Position numbers and translations under genes: made by a program. From NCBI GenBank assembly GCA_965208275.1, contig OZ242331.1, forward strand, positions 2,418,001-2,482,000: 64,000 nucleotides of DNA. Reading direction: 5' to 3'. Below, in pieces: positions 33,739-42,756 of the stretch (positions are counted from its first letter, which is position 1; every line of letters begins with the position of its first letter). The notes under the pieces were generated by a model. The model was not told where the DNA came from. It did not search any database and was given only the letters and a program-made list of their open reading frames with translations. Source of the DNA: Bin5 sp022827195. Its GTDB lineage: Bacteria > Chloroflexota > Anaerolineae > Caldilineales > Caldilineaceae.

Positions 33739-34629
33739 ATCCGAGGGCCTGATCGATTACAGACGCTCATCGACAACGGAGAGATGGTGGTTGCCATCGG
33801 GGCGCACGACGCGCTGTCGGCGGTGCTCGTGGAGCGGGCCGGTTTTAATGCAGTCTACATCGGCAGTTTCGCAACCGAGGCGACCTTTCTCGGGCAGCCG
33901 GACCTGGCCTTGATGCCCAAGACCGAGCGGTTGATGATCGCGCGCAATATTGTGAAGGCGGTCGATGTGCCGGTCATTGCCGACATGGAGGAGGGATACG
34001 GCAACGCGATCAGCATGATGGATGCGGTGCGCGATTTTGAAGCGATCGGCCTGGCCGGCGTGCACATAGACGACCAGGCGCTGCCGTCGAAGTGCCCCTT
34101 TCTAGCCGGCATCCCGCGCAGCGAACTGATCAGCGAAGAGGAGATGTGCGGCAAGATACGCGCCGCGCTCGACGCCCGCTACGATCCGAACTTCAAGATC
34201 ATCGTGCGTTCGGATGTTATTGCGACGACTGATCTCGACACCTATTACCGCGAGAAAATGATCGACCAGGTTGTGGACCGAAGCAACGCCTATGCTGAGG
34301 CCGGAGCCGATGCCATCTTTGTTATGGCGCTGACCGTCGAGGAGCTGGACTATTTTGCTGACAGAATCAAGGCCCCGCTCGTTGGCATTTTCGCCACGGT
34401 CGAGCCGATCGCGATCAAGGAGTTCGAGAAGGCCGGGTGTCAGATGGTGATCGGGTCGCTGGTGTCGCTATACATGGCAGGGCGGGGGCTCGTCGACGGG
34501 CTGAAGGCGCTCAAGGACACGGGGGACTGGAACGCGGTGCAGGACAAGATGATCAACGACGAGGAGTTCTTCGACATCGTCGGCCTGGAGAAGTACGGTG
34601 ATCTCTGGCGCCGCTACAAGATCCCCTGA
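33739..34629 (+). CDS. isocitrate lyase/PEP mutase-family enzyme with apparent ATC start
   Basis: TIM-barrel C-C or C-P lyase of the superfamily holding 2-methylisocitrate lyase, PEP mutase and carboxyphosphonoenolpyruvate mutase. Family blocks are GAHDALSAVLVERAGFNAVY near the start, VIADMEEGYGN (Mg site), GLAGVHIDDQ and IVRSDVIATTDLD. The lid motif KKCGH of isocitrate lyases reads SKCPF here: the Cys is kept but Gly-His is lost. The first ATG (33784) has no usable ribosome site and cuts a family-like N-terminal helix, RGPDRLQTLIDNGE. In frame upstream, AGGAGG (33725-33730) lies 8 bases before ATC at 33739, so I place the start there; a sequencing error in an ATG would look the same. Substrate unknown. 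Confidence 0.82.
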   Translation: MRGPDRLQTLIDNGEMVVAIGAHDALSAVLVERAGFNAVYIGSFATEATFLGQPDLALMPKTERLMIARNIVKAVDVPVIADMEEGYGNAISMMDAVRDFEAIGLAGVHIDDQALPSKCPFLAGIPRSELISEEEMCGKIRAALDARYDPNFKIIVRSDVIATTDLDTYYREKMIDQVVDRSNAYAEAGADAIFVMALTVEELDYFADRIKAPLVGIFATVEPIAIKEFEKAGCQMVIGSLVSLYMAGRGLVDGLKALKDTGDWNAVQDKMINDEEFFDIVGLEKYGDLWRRYKIP

Positions 34630-34828
34630 TTTTGCTATGTCGGCCGGACGGCCAGGCAGATTACGCGTGCCTTAGTCCACAGTTCACCACGCGTTGGGCT
34701 TGGGAAAGGAGGTGGGAAAGACACACAGTCGCGCATGTTTGACCGGCACTCCGGGATAGTACGGCGATTCCATACTGTCGGTCGTAAGCGGTCGTAGGAA
34801 CCACACTCTTCGTACAAGGAGAACTCCG

Positions 34829-36307
34829 ATGAAACGAACTCGTATTCAGTCGCTTGTTGTTTTCATCGCCTGCCTGAGCCTCATAGTGGTCGGCTGTGCT
34901 GCGCCTGTCGCGCCGGCAGATTCCGGGGACGACATGATGGGCGATGATGATATGCCGCTGGCGGGAACTACGCTGCGCGTCGGCAGCATCGGCGATGCTC
35001 TGCCTGCCCTGGGAACGCAGCATGAACGCCTGGATCCGGACTTTGCCGCGGCAACGGGGGTTGACCTGCAGGCGGATTTCCCACCGTTCACCGACTATGT
35101 TGCTAAGGTGACAACCATGTGTCAGTCGGGCAGCGATCTCTACGACGTCATGTGGCTTGACGGTCCGTGGTATGGCCTGTTCGTGTCGCAGGGCTGCCTG
35201 GAGGATCTGTCGGACTACATTGCCAACGACTCGGGCGAGATTGCGCTAGACGATTACCCGCTGCGTTCGCTGGCCGTGCTGGGCACATACAACGAGACGT
35301 TCTACGTGATTCCGCAGTTTGCGGCGGTCGGCATGCTGGCCTACCGCATGGACCTGTTCAACGATCCGGATGAGCAGGCCGCGTTCAAGGAGGAGTACGG
35401 ATACGACCTGCAGGTGCCGGAGACGTGGGGTCAGTACCTCGACATCGGCACATTCTTCACCCGTCCCGATGAAGGGTTGTGGGGATTCAACCACCGTTAC
35501 GGCAACCCCTCATCACTGATGGGCGACCTGTTGATCGGCTTCGCGTTCTCGCGCGGCGCGTCACTCTTTGACGGCGACTGGAACCCGACCTTCAATACGC
35601 CTGAAATGCAGGATGCGCTCGGCTTCTTCACCAGCGAGGAGTTCCTCGCTGCGCAGCCTCCCGGCAAGGAAGGATATTTCACCGACGATGTGATGCTCAA
35701 CGCCATGCAGGGCAAGGTGGCGATGTACATCACCGAGAACTGGGCCATTTCCAACCTGATGGATCCTTCGCGTTCGCCGATGGCGGAAAACCTGGGCTGG
35801 GCGCTGATTCCCGGCTGGGAAGACCCTGAGACGGGCGAGATTCATCGCGGCACGATGGCCGGCGCGGGCGGCTGGGCGATCAACGCCCATAGCCAGAACA
35901 AGGACGCGGCCTGGGCATACATCCAGTTCATGCAGGGAAAGTCGAACGCCAAGATCCTGGCCGAAGAGCAGCAGTGGTGCTATCGCATCTCGGACTGCTC
36001 CGACTCGGATTACGCTGCCATGTATCCATATTTCCCGATCAACCTGGGTCAGATGGAGATCATGGTGCCGCGGCCGAGCGAGGCCTGGTGGCCGGAGGCC
36101 GAGTTTGCTTTTGCCTCGAATGTGGGCAAGTACATGGCCGGTGAGATGACGATTGAAGAGGCGCTGGCAGCTGCGCAGGCCGAGGCCGAGCAGATCGTGG
36201 CCGACGCCGGCTATGCCGGGGTATTCAAGAACTACACACCGACGGAAAAGGAGGGACAGGCTTGCGCTGAGCTGGCAAGTCTGGGCGTGCAGCATCCCGA
36301 CTGCTAA
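34829..36307 (+). CDS. ABC transporter substrate-binding lipoprotein (sugar type)
   Basis: Extracellular solute-binding protein, 492 aa. Signal peptide with lipobox VVGC (Cys 23), then an acidic Asp/Met-rich spacer (SGDDMMGDDDMP) before the folded domain. Sugar-type signatures include SDLYDVMWLDGPWYGLFVSQG and ENWAISNLMD, a segment like the substrate-window helices of CUT1 binding proteins. Ribosome site AAGGAG at 34819-34824. No sugar permease follows: the next genes are a peptide-type binding protein and its permeases. The only unpaired sugar permeases are at 46061-47868, about 10 kb downstream, which I infer are its partners. Confidence 0.92.
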   Translation: MKRTRIQSLVVFIACLSLIVVGCAAPVAPADSGDDMMGDDDMPLAGTTLRVGSIGDALPALGTQHERLDPDFAAATGVDLQADFPPFTDYVAKVTTMCQSGSDLYDVMWLDGPWYGLFVSQGCLEDLSDYIANDSGEIALDDYPLRSLAVLGTYNETFYVIPQFAAVGMLAYRMDLFNDPDEQAAFKEEYGYDLQVPETWGQYLDIGTFFTRPDEGLWGFNHRYGNPSSLMGDLLIGFAFSRGASLFDGDWNPTFNTPEMQDALGFFTSEEFLAAQPPGKEGYFTDDVMLNAMQGKVAMYITENWAISNLMDPSRSPMAENLGWALIPGWEDPETGEIHRGTMAGAGGWAINAHSQNKDAAWAYIQFMQGKSNAKILAEEQQWCYRISDCSDSDYAAMYPYFPINLGQMEIMVPRPSEAWWPEAEFAFASNVGKYMAGEMTIEEALAAAQAEAEQIVADAGYAGVFKNYTPTEKEGQACAELASLGVQHPDC

Positions 36308-36321
36308 CAGGACAGGGCTGT

Positions 36322-36353
36322 CCCGGCATTTCCCTTTACGGGCAAATGCCGGG
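36322..36353 (+). other. intercistronic stem-loop after the binding-protein gene
   Basis: CCCGGCATTT (36322-36331) pairs perfectly with AAATGCCGGG (36344-36353), 10 base pairs with a 12-base loop, starting 14 bases after the stop. A second self-complementary GGGGCGCCCC (36351-36360) overlaps its 3' side and could compete. Confidence 0.7.
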
Positions 36354-36453
36354 GCGCCCCGAGTTTTGCGGTTTAAGCTCGTGGTTGCTTCGTCTTCTTG
36401 GGAATCGCCAGATGCCCAATTTGCCTCCAGAAGGAGGAAGGAGAGACTGAACC

Positions 36454-38220
36454 ATGGAACGTCGCAGATTTTCCCGTCGTGATTTCTTGAGGTTCACCGG
36501 TGTAACTACGGGGGGACTTCTTTTGGCGGCCTGCGGGACTGGGCCGGAGGCCGAGGCGCCGGCAGCAGAAGCGCCGGCGGCAAGCGAGTCGGAGACCGCA
36601 GCGGAACCGGCGATGGAAGAAAATGTGTTGCGCTGGGGACACTGGGATACGGGCTACATCGGTAAACAGTTCCCATGGACGATGGCCGGCGGCGTTAACC
36701 ACACACCTCTTGTCAAGATGAGCCACGAAGGGCCGTTTTTCCGCAACGCCAACCTGGAGCTTGAACTGAACCTAGCGGAGTCGGCGGAGTACAATGACGA
36801 CTTCACGGGGTTTACGGTCAAGATCCGGGAGGGCCTGCAGTGGAGTGACGGCGAGCCTGTCACGGCGCAGGATGTGTGGGGCACGACGTTGATGGCGATT
36901 ACGCCGGACACGAGCGCGGCCAAGGGTGTCGAGTCGGCGCTGCAGCTGGTCAAAGGCGTGAAGGACTACTGGATCGGGTCGACGGAGGAGTTGCCGGAAG
37001 GGCTTATTCTCGAGGACGACTACACCTTCCGCGTAGAGATGCTCGAGCCGTGGAGCGATGCAATCTGGAACATTGTCGGTGGTCAGCAGACACTGCCGTG
37101 GCACATCTACGGCAAGATCTTCGAGGACAAGGAGGCGCGCACCGCCTTGCGTGACTTCGAGACGCCGATCATGCTCGATCCGGAGCTGCAGGTAGGGACG
37201 GGCCCTTACATTTACGAGAAGGGTGAGAAGGAAGTCTTCATGCGGTACGTGAAGAATCCTTTGTACCACGGGCCTGAACCGCAACTAGACGCGGTCGAGT
37301 TCATCACCTACGGCAGCGCCGACGCCTGTCTGGTGGCGTTTGAGCGCGGTGAGGTTGACGTGATGGCGACCAACGATGCGGCATACGTGCCGAGCATGGC
37401 GGCGGTGGCGGGAACGCAGACGTACGACACGCCCGACTACTACGTGCGTATGCTGCGGTACAATTGGAACCAGCCCTATCTGAATGACGTGCGCGTATTC
37501 AAGGCGATCGACATGGCGCTGGACCGTTCGGTGCTGTGCGCCCAGGTGCTGGACGAGGCCTGCATCGCGTGGCGGCAGATGGGACCGGGCACCGAAGGCT
37601 TTGACCACAACCCCTACAATCCGGAGGAGGCGAAGCGGCTGTTGGAGGAGGCCGGCTGGGACCCGAACCAGGGAATCGACCTGCTGACCGACTACACCGA
37701 CCCGCTGACGGCGGAGCTGCTGCCTGCGATCGCGGCGATGCTGGGGCAGGTCGGCATCAAGGCGACGCCCAAGGTTTTACAGGGGCCGGCGTTGACCGAG
37801 TATTACTACACAGGCAACGTCGACATCTGGTATGACGGCTCATGGGGCATTCCTTCGGTTACTGTGTGGCCCGGCCAGTATGACGACCCTGTTTGGGTGG
37901 ACGCGGACGGCAACGAGTACGGCGAGTATGCCGAGGGGCGCTCGCCAAAAGCCGGCAATCTGATGGGATTCCATCCCGATTGGGCGCAAGAGGCGCTGGA
38001 GGAGTACCGGGCCGCAACACCGGAGCGCAAGTCGGAGCTGCTGAAGCTGATCCAGGAGCGCACGGCGAATGAGGGGACCTCGTGGATGACGCTGGCGCGC
38101 TACAACCGCTGGATCTCGCACAAGGACGACATCGTTGGGGTGGACAATCCCGATACGGTTTTGTGGAACTTCGACGTGTTCTGCACGAAGTCGAATGCCT
38201 GGACCTGGTCAAAGGCATAG
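36454..38220 (+). CDS. ABC transporter substrate-binding lipoprotein, family 5 (peptide/oligosaccharide type)
   Basis: Large solute-binding protein of the DppA/OppA class (SBP_bac_5), 588 aa. N-terminus with a twin-arginine motif FSRRDFLRFTG (residues 6-16) and lipobox LAAC (Cys 27), then an Ala/Glu-rich spacer. Family features are FTVKIREGLQWSDGEPVTAQ (residues about 120-140), GTGPYIYEKGEKEV, and a late ALDRSVLCAQVL region. Ligands of this family include peptides, nickel and also oligosaccharides in thermophiles and Chloroflexota; sugar-related neighbours make an oligosaccharide plausible. A strong ribosome site (AAGGAGG) precedes the ATG. DppB/DppC-like permeases follow, but no ATPases. Confidence 0.93.
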   Translation: MERRRFSRRDFLRFTGVTTGGLLLAACGTGPEAEAPAAEAPAASESETAAEPAMEENVLRWGHWDTGYIGKQFPWTMAGGVNHTPLVKMSHEGPFFRNANLELELNLAESAEYNDDFTGFTVKIREGLQWSDGEPVTAQDVWGTTLMAITPDTSAAKGVESALQLVKGVKDYWIGSTEELPEGLILEDDYTFRVEMLEPWSDAIWNIVGGQQTLPWHIYGKIFEDKEARTALRDFETPIMLDPELQVGTGPYIYEKGEKEVFMRYVKNPLYHGPEPQLDAVEFITYGSADACLVAFERGEVDVMATNDAAYVPSMAAVAGTQTYDTPDYYVRMLRYNWNQPYLNDVRVFKAIDMALDRSVLCAQVLDEACIAWRQMGPGTEGFDHNPYNPEEAKRLLEEAGWDPNQGIDLLTDYTDPLTAELLPAIAAMLGQVGIKATPKVLQGPALTEYYYTGNVDIWYDGSWGIPSVTVWPGQYDDPVWVDADGNEYGEYAEGRSPKAGNLMGFHPDWAQEALEEYRAATPERKSELLKLIQERTANEGTSWMTLARYNRWISHKDDIVGVDNPDTVLWNFDVFCTKSNAWTWSKA

Positions 38221-38262
38221 ACGGCAGAGGGAAGTGGGTAGTATGGAAAGTGGATAGCAGGC

Positions 38263-38289
38263 AGCGGAAAGCAGCCCCCGCTTTCTGCT
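38263..38289 (+). other. intercistronic stem-loop after the family 5 binding-protein gene
   Basis: AGCGGAAAGC (38263-38272) pairs with GCTTTCTGCT (38280-38289) over 10 positions with one wobble pair and a 7-base loop. It starts 43 bases after the stop and ends 30 bases before the permease start. Confidence 0.62.
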
Positions 38290-38319
38290 CCCTGCGAGCC
38301 ATTGGTGAAAGGGTTCACC

Positions 38320-39309
38320 ATGATAGGGTACATTTTCCGACGGCTCATTTACATCATTCCGCTCTTGCTCTTGATGACCGCGATCACCTTTACGATGATC
38401 GAGCTGGCGCCGGGTGAGTTTGTGGATGCGCTGGTGCCGCCTGATACGGCGTTCGGGATCCGGCTCGAGCCGGAAGAGCGGGAACGGCTGAGAGCGCGCT
38501 ACGGCTTTGACAAGCCGCCCTACGTGAGATACTTCATCTGGGTAAAGGAGCTGGTGGTCTTTCAAAACCTGGGCACTGACCTGGTCACTGGGGCACCCGT
38601 ACTGACGGAGTTGACGCAGCGCTGGCCGATGAGCCTGAAGCTGCAGGGAACGGCCCTGCTCATCTATGTCGCAGTGGGCGTAATGCTGGGCATGGCGAGC
38701 GCTTTCAGACAGTATTCGGCACTCGACCACGTGCTCACAGCGTTCGGGCTGATCTGGATATCGACGCCGCTCTTTGTCTTTGCGATCTTTCTGCTCTATC
38801 TGTTTGCGCTGGCTCTTCCGATCTTCCCGGTCGGGCATGAAAAGCCGATAGGCGTAGAGAACCCCTCCATATTGCAATCGATCCATCACATGGTGTTGCC
38901 GGTGGCTGTTTTGAGCCTGGCCGGAATCGCGGCGACCCAGCGTCTGATGCGTGCTACGATTCTTGAGGTCCTTAACTCGGACTATGTACGAACATCGCGC
39001 GCGAAAGGTCTGCGAGAGAGAGTGGTGCGGTTTCGTCACGTGCTACGCAATGCGTCCTTGCCGCTTGTTACGGGCGTGGTGCTGGGGCTGCCTGAGCTGA
39101 TCGGCGGCTCGTTCATCGTCGAGTATGTCTTCAGCTGGCCGGGGGTTGGCAGCTATAGCCTGAACGCGGCGCTCCACTATAACTATCCTGTCCTTTTGGG
39201 CGGTCTGATTCTGAACGGGGGCCTGGTGCTGCTGGCAAGCCTGTTTGCGGATATAGCCATAGGCTGGGTGGACCCGCGCATCAGGATCACGGCGGGGAGG
39301 CAGGCATGA
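38320..39309 (+). CDS. DppB/OppB-like ABC permease
   Basis: First permease of a peptide/nickel-class (PepT) importer, 329 aa, with about six spans. The opening MIGYIFRRLIYIIPLLLLMT is the standard DppB start. The ATPase-contact loop reads DYVRTSRAKGLRERVV followed by HVLRNASLPLVT. ATG 38320 has AAAGGG about 8 bases upstream and is preferred to GTG 38305, which has no ribosome site. The stop overlaps the next permease start by ATGA. The matching DppD/DppF ATPases are not in the window. Confidence 0.94.
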   Translation: MIGYIFRRLIYIIPLLLLMTAITFTMIELAPGEFVDALVPPDTAFGIRLEPEERERLRARYGFDKPPYVRYFIWVKELVVFQNLGTDLVTGAPVLTELTQRWPMSLKLQGTALLIYVAVGVMLGMASAFRQYSALDHVLTAFGLIWISTPLFVFAIFLLYLFALALPIFPVGHEKPIGVENPSILQSIHHMVLPVAVLSLAGIAATQRLMRATILEVLNSDYVRTSRAKGLRERVVRFRHVLRNASLPLVTGVVLGLPELIGGSFIVEYVFSWPGVGSYSLNAALHYNYPVLLGGLILNGGLVLLASLFADIAIGWVDPRIRITAGRQA

Positions 39310-40232
39310 GTCAGTCTTCTCGGCCCGATCCGAAGAGTGCCGAGCTGGACCTGGAGCTTGGCGTTCGCAAGACGCGCAGCGGGAGTACGTGGGCCCGGCT
39401 GAGGCGGCGCTTCTGGCGTCACAAACCGGCCGTGGCGGGCATCGTGGTGGTGAGTATTCTGCTGGTTCTGGCGATTTTCGCGCCGGTCTCGGCACTGGGT
39501 GTGGACCCTAGCGAACCGAACTTCGGGGAGATCAACAACGCCCCAAGCGCCAAGCATATCCTGGGCACTGACGGCATCGGGCGCGATATGTGGGCGCGCT
39601 TGGTTTATGGCGCGCGCATCTCGTTGTCGGTCGGATTCGTTGTTGTTGGAATTACGATCGTGATCGCGGTCATTATTGGGGGAATCTCGGGCTACTTTGG
39701 CGGGGCGATCGACACGATTTTGCAGCGCTTCACCGAGGCTGTGATGCTGTTCCCTTCGTTCATTCTGATCATTACGGTTACCGCCTTCCTGGAGCCAAGC
39801 ATTTACAACGTGATGATCGTGCTGGGCATTTTCGGCTGGCCGGGCATGTCGCGCGTTGTGCGCTCGATGTTTCTCTCCTTGCGCGAGACCGACTATGTGC
39901 TGGCGGCGCGGGCCGTGGGTGTGCGCTGGCCGGGTATCGTGTTCAGGCACATTCTGCCCGGCACGCTGGCCCCGATCATCGTCAGCGGGACGCTGGGGCT
40001 GGTGGGCGCGATCATGACGGAGGCGACGCTGAGCTTTCTGGGGCTGGGCGTACAGGAGCCGACGCCAAGTTGGGGCAGCATGTTGACGCATGCGATGCAG
40101 CTGCCCGTGCTGCGGGAGATGTGGTGGCGCTGGATCCCGCCTGCGGTTCTGATTTTCATGACTGTACTGGCGGTCAACTTCATTGGCGACGGTCTGCGCG
40201 ACGCGGCAGATCCGATGGCGATTGAACGCTGA
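39306..40232 (+). CDS. DppC/OppC-like ABC permease
   Basis: Second permease of the peptide-class importer, 308 aa. It has a cytoplasmic N-terminal stretch, a first span AVAGIVVVSILLVLAIFAPV and the family phrase LGTDGIGRDMWARLVYGARISL. The ATPase-contact loop is DYVLAARAVGVRWPG followed by HILPGTLAPII. It starts inside the stop codon of the DppB-like gene. The beta-propeller glycosidase-like genes begin 104 bases later, so the imported solute may be a saccharide. Confidence 0.94.
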   Translation: MSQSSRPDPKSAELDLELGVRKTRSGSTWARLRRRFWRHKPAVAGIVVVSILLVLAIFAPVSALGVDPSEPNFGEINNAPSAKHILGTDGIGRDMWARLVYGARISLSVGFVVVGITIVIAVIIGGISGYFGGAIDTILQRFTEAVMLFPSFILIITVTAFLEPSIYNVMIVLGIFGWPGMSRVVRSMFLSLRETDYVLAARAVGVRWPGIVFRHILPGTLAPIIVSGTLGLVGAIMTEATLSFLGLGVQEPTPSWGSMLTHAMQLPVLREMWWRWIPPAVLIFMTVLAVNFIGDGLRDAADPMAIER

Positions 40233-40245
40233 AGGGCAATTGCCG

Positions 40246-40289
40246 GTTGCCAGTGGTCAGTTGCCAGTTGGAAAACATTCAGTGGTCAG
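40246..40289. repeat. short direct repeats in the dppC-propeller gap
   Basis: GTTGCCAGT occurs at 40246-40254 and 40260-40268 (14-base period), and CAGTGGTCAG at 40251-40260 and 40280-40289. This is low-complexity intergenic DNA; no function is evident. Confidence 0.5.
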
Positions 40290-40335
40290 CGGAATGTGTC
40301 ATTTGCTGTCCTATTGTATGCCGTAGGGGGAAGGG

Positions 40336-41946
40336 ATGCGCACTCCGGTCGAAGGTCAACTAGAACCGATGCGGCCTGAGGGGCCGCAATGTTTTGTGGA
40401 CTGGCGTTTTGTGAAGGCCGGATTCGTCGGCTGGTACGCGGACGCTGATCGCGTGGGTGTTTGGGAGCCGGCGCCGGAAAACACGGTTGGAAGGCCCGAG
40501 GCGCCCTACGGGATACGTTTGCAGGCTCAGCCGGCGGAGGAGACGGTTGGGCCGAACATGGCGCGCGACAAGCCGTGGGAGTACACGTATCATATCAACA
40601 CCGTTCTGTATGACGAGGGCGTTTACCGGGCGTGGTATGAGTGCGTACCGGAGGACCACTTCAGGGGTCTGGATGTCGGCTGGCCTAAGGGTCACGGCAA
40701 CCTGATGTGCTATGCCGAGTCCGACGACGGGTTCAACTGGCGAAAGCCTGCGCTCGGCCTGGCCTCTTACCACGGTGAGGAGAGTACGAACATCGTCTAC
40801 GGCCGCGAACTGAGCCCGAACGGTCTGCACGGCGGCAGCGTATTCAAAGACCCGAGCGCGCCGCCGGCCGAGCGCTATAAACTCATCTACATGGGTTCTG
40901 CCGAAGAGTCGGACGCCGCCGCCTGGCGTGCGAAGATGGCTGAGCGCTTTGGAGAAGACCTGGACCCGATGACGGCGCGAAACAGCGGGCAGTCGGGCCG
41001 GCTGTTGGGAGCGACCGGCCATCTCGACCGGGAGCGGCGGCCGCAGGTGAACTGGATGGCGGGGGCGGTCTCGCCCGACGGACTGCACTGGACGGGGCTG
41101 GCCGAGCCGCTGATGGTCCATTTCAGCGACACGCTGAATACGGCCTATTGGGATGCTTCGCTGGGACGGTACGTTGGGTATTTCCGCACATGGAGGTACG
41201 GACGGCGCTGTGTGGGGCGCGCCGAGACGGAGGACTTTCGCTACTGGCCTTCAACCCCGGATACGGTGCTGCAGGCCCCGCTGGGGCGCCACCCCTCCGA
41301 TGACGTTTACACCAACGCCAAGGTCGTCTATCCCGGCAGCGGAAATACGCACCTGATGTTTCCAGCCATCTACCACAGGCTGGACGACAGCCGGGAGGTT
41401 TACATGGCTTCCAGCGTCGACGGCATCAACTGGCAATGGGTGCCGAGCGCCGGGCCTGTGGTTGGCCGGGGAGAGATGGGGGGTTGGAACGGTGGGGACA
41501 TCAGCACCAGCCAGGGACTGGTTCCTCTGTCGGGAGGACGAATTGCTGTGCCGGTGGTTGGCTATGTTCACGCGCACAAGTTCCCGCGCGGCAGCGAGCC
41601 ATTTGGCGCGCCCGGCTGGGCAACGTGGAAGGAAGGACGGTTGGCTGCGCTCGAAGCCGACGAATTGGGGGAGTTCGCCACGATTGAGATGGTCATCGAA
41701 GGCAGCCAACTGTCGCTGAATTTGAAGTGCCGGGAGGCGGGCTCGGTCCTGGTGGAACTGCGCGATGCCGGGGGCCAGCCTCTGGCGGGATACACTTTTG
41801 CTGACGCGGACCCGATTTGTGACGACAGTGTGGACAGGCGGGTGACATGGCGCGGCGAGGCAAACATTGGCCGGTTTTCGGGACAGCCGATTTCGCTGGC
41901 TTTTCGGATGAGCAAGACCCAGCTGTTCGCCTTTCAGCTGATCTGA
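40336..41946 (+). CDS. beta-propeller glycosidase-like protein, paralogue 1
   Basis: Unassigned protein of 536 aa that looks like a five-bladed beta-propeller of the GH32/GH43/GH68 superfamily with a C-terminal beta-sandwich. Blade motifs of the form S-x-D-G-x-x-W recur: YAESDDGFNW (about 133), AVSPDGLHW (about 247) and SSVDGINW (about 360). Between them lie RYKLIYMG, SDTLNTAYWD, GRAETEDFRYW and DVYTNAKVVYPG, which are shared with the two paralogues downstream. The C-terminal 70 residues (VIEGSQLSLNLKC onward) match the C-terminal sandwich of GH32-like proteins. No signal peptide is seen, so it is probably cytoplasmic. Reaction unknown; hydrolysis or transfer of imported glycosides is an inference. 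Confidence 0.8.
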   Translation: MRTPVEGQLEPMRPEGPQCFVDWRFVKAGFVGWYADADRVGVWEPAPENTVGRPEAPYGIRLQAQPAEETVGPNMARDKPWEYTYHINTVLYDEGVYRAWYECVPEDHFRGLDVGWPKGHGNLMCYAESDDGFNWRKPALGLASYHGEESTNIVYGRELSPNGLHGGSVFKDPSAPPAERYKLIYMGSAEESDAAAWRAKMAERFGEDLDPMTARNSGQSGRLLGATGHLDRERRPQVNWMAGAVSPDGLHWTGLAEPLMVHFSDTLNTAYWDASLGRYVGYFRTWRYGRRCVGRAETEDFRYWPSTPDTVLQAPLGRHPSDDVYTNAKVVYPGSGNTHLMFPAIYHRLDDSREVYMASSVDGINWQWVPSAGPVVGRGEMGGWNGGDISTSQGLVPLSGGRIAVPVVGYVHAHKFPRGSEPFGAPGWATWKEGRLAALEADELGEFATIEMVIEGSQLSLNLKCREAGSVLVELRDAGGQPLAGYTFADADPICDDSVDRRVTWRGEANIGRFSGQPISLAFRMSKTQLFAFQLI

Positions 41947-42756
41947 ACTGCTTCCTCATTGAAACTCAGAGGTTCTGCCAAACAGCCGCGCCGTCGGACC
42001 GGCCATGAATCCGCCCTGTCCCTCTCTTGGTTAGCCGTGAATTGACAAGGGAATCGCACAAAAGGGAATTTCGAACGACGAAAAATGACCAAGACAGCAA
42101 AGACCCCCGAGCAAACGGCTTTCAGGTGTGCTACTCTGACATAAGCACGAACAACCGGCCAAAACGACGGCCGACGAAAAACTGAAAACGAATAAATGAC
42201 CGGCCCAAGACGAGAACTGACGAAAGATGGCGACAAAAGGCGCAATTCAGCGCAAGAGCGCTCCGACTATGCTTCGCCCTCAATGGCATGCAAAACTGTC
42301 CTACCTATCCGGCCCCATTCTTCCAAGAAATGCAGAAGCTCGAAAACCGTGCAGCTCAGTCATCGTCGTGCCAGTCCAACCGCCGGACCCGGCAAGGATC
42401 GCGCCCATTTCAGCCATTCCTGGCAGCGGACCAACCCTACGAAGAAAAGAATATCGGTCGACATTGACCGACATTGGTCGACTTTGGTCGACAAAAGTCG
42501 ACTTTAGGCGTTAGATCGAGAGGACTATGGCCCCGTTGGACACAGCCAACAGACAGTCACAATGTCACACGCACACACGTAATCGGTGAGGCCATAAGCC
42601 CGAAGATCCAGGACACGACTGACTGGCTGAGAAAGCCGAAACTCTCGATTTCATCGGGGACTGGTTGATCAGTGGCTCCGATTGCTTTGTGGGCAGAGGA
42701 AGTTGTCAGGCAGGGCAAGGTCAATAGCAGTTCGTGAGGTCATCAAGGAGTTGACA
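41947..42756. other. 810-base gap between the first two propeller genes
   Basis: No supportable gene; possible frames are short and unlike proteins. The sequence is purine- and C-rich with few T from about 42040 to 42260. It contains the five-unit decamer tract at 42456-42505. A TTGACA near 42042 has no matching -10. The gap breaks an otherwise tight gene run, so it may hold a promoter for the second propeller gene. Confidence 0.5.
42456..42505. repeat. five tandem decamers built on GTCGAC
   Basis: Units in register are GGTCGACATT, GACCGACATT, GGTCGACTTT, GGTCGACAAA and AGTCGACTTT. Four of the five contain the palindrome GTCGAC, all spaced exactly 10 bases. This resembles iterons or a phased operator array; it lies 250 bases upstream of the second propeller gene. 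Confidence 0.7.

Noticed and set aside
42456..42505. CRISPR array
   Set aside because: Units are 10 bases with no spacers, and no cas gene is present; the same applies to 63711-63750.
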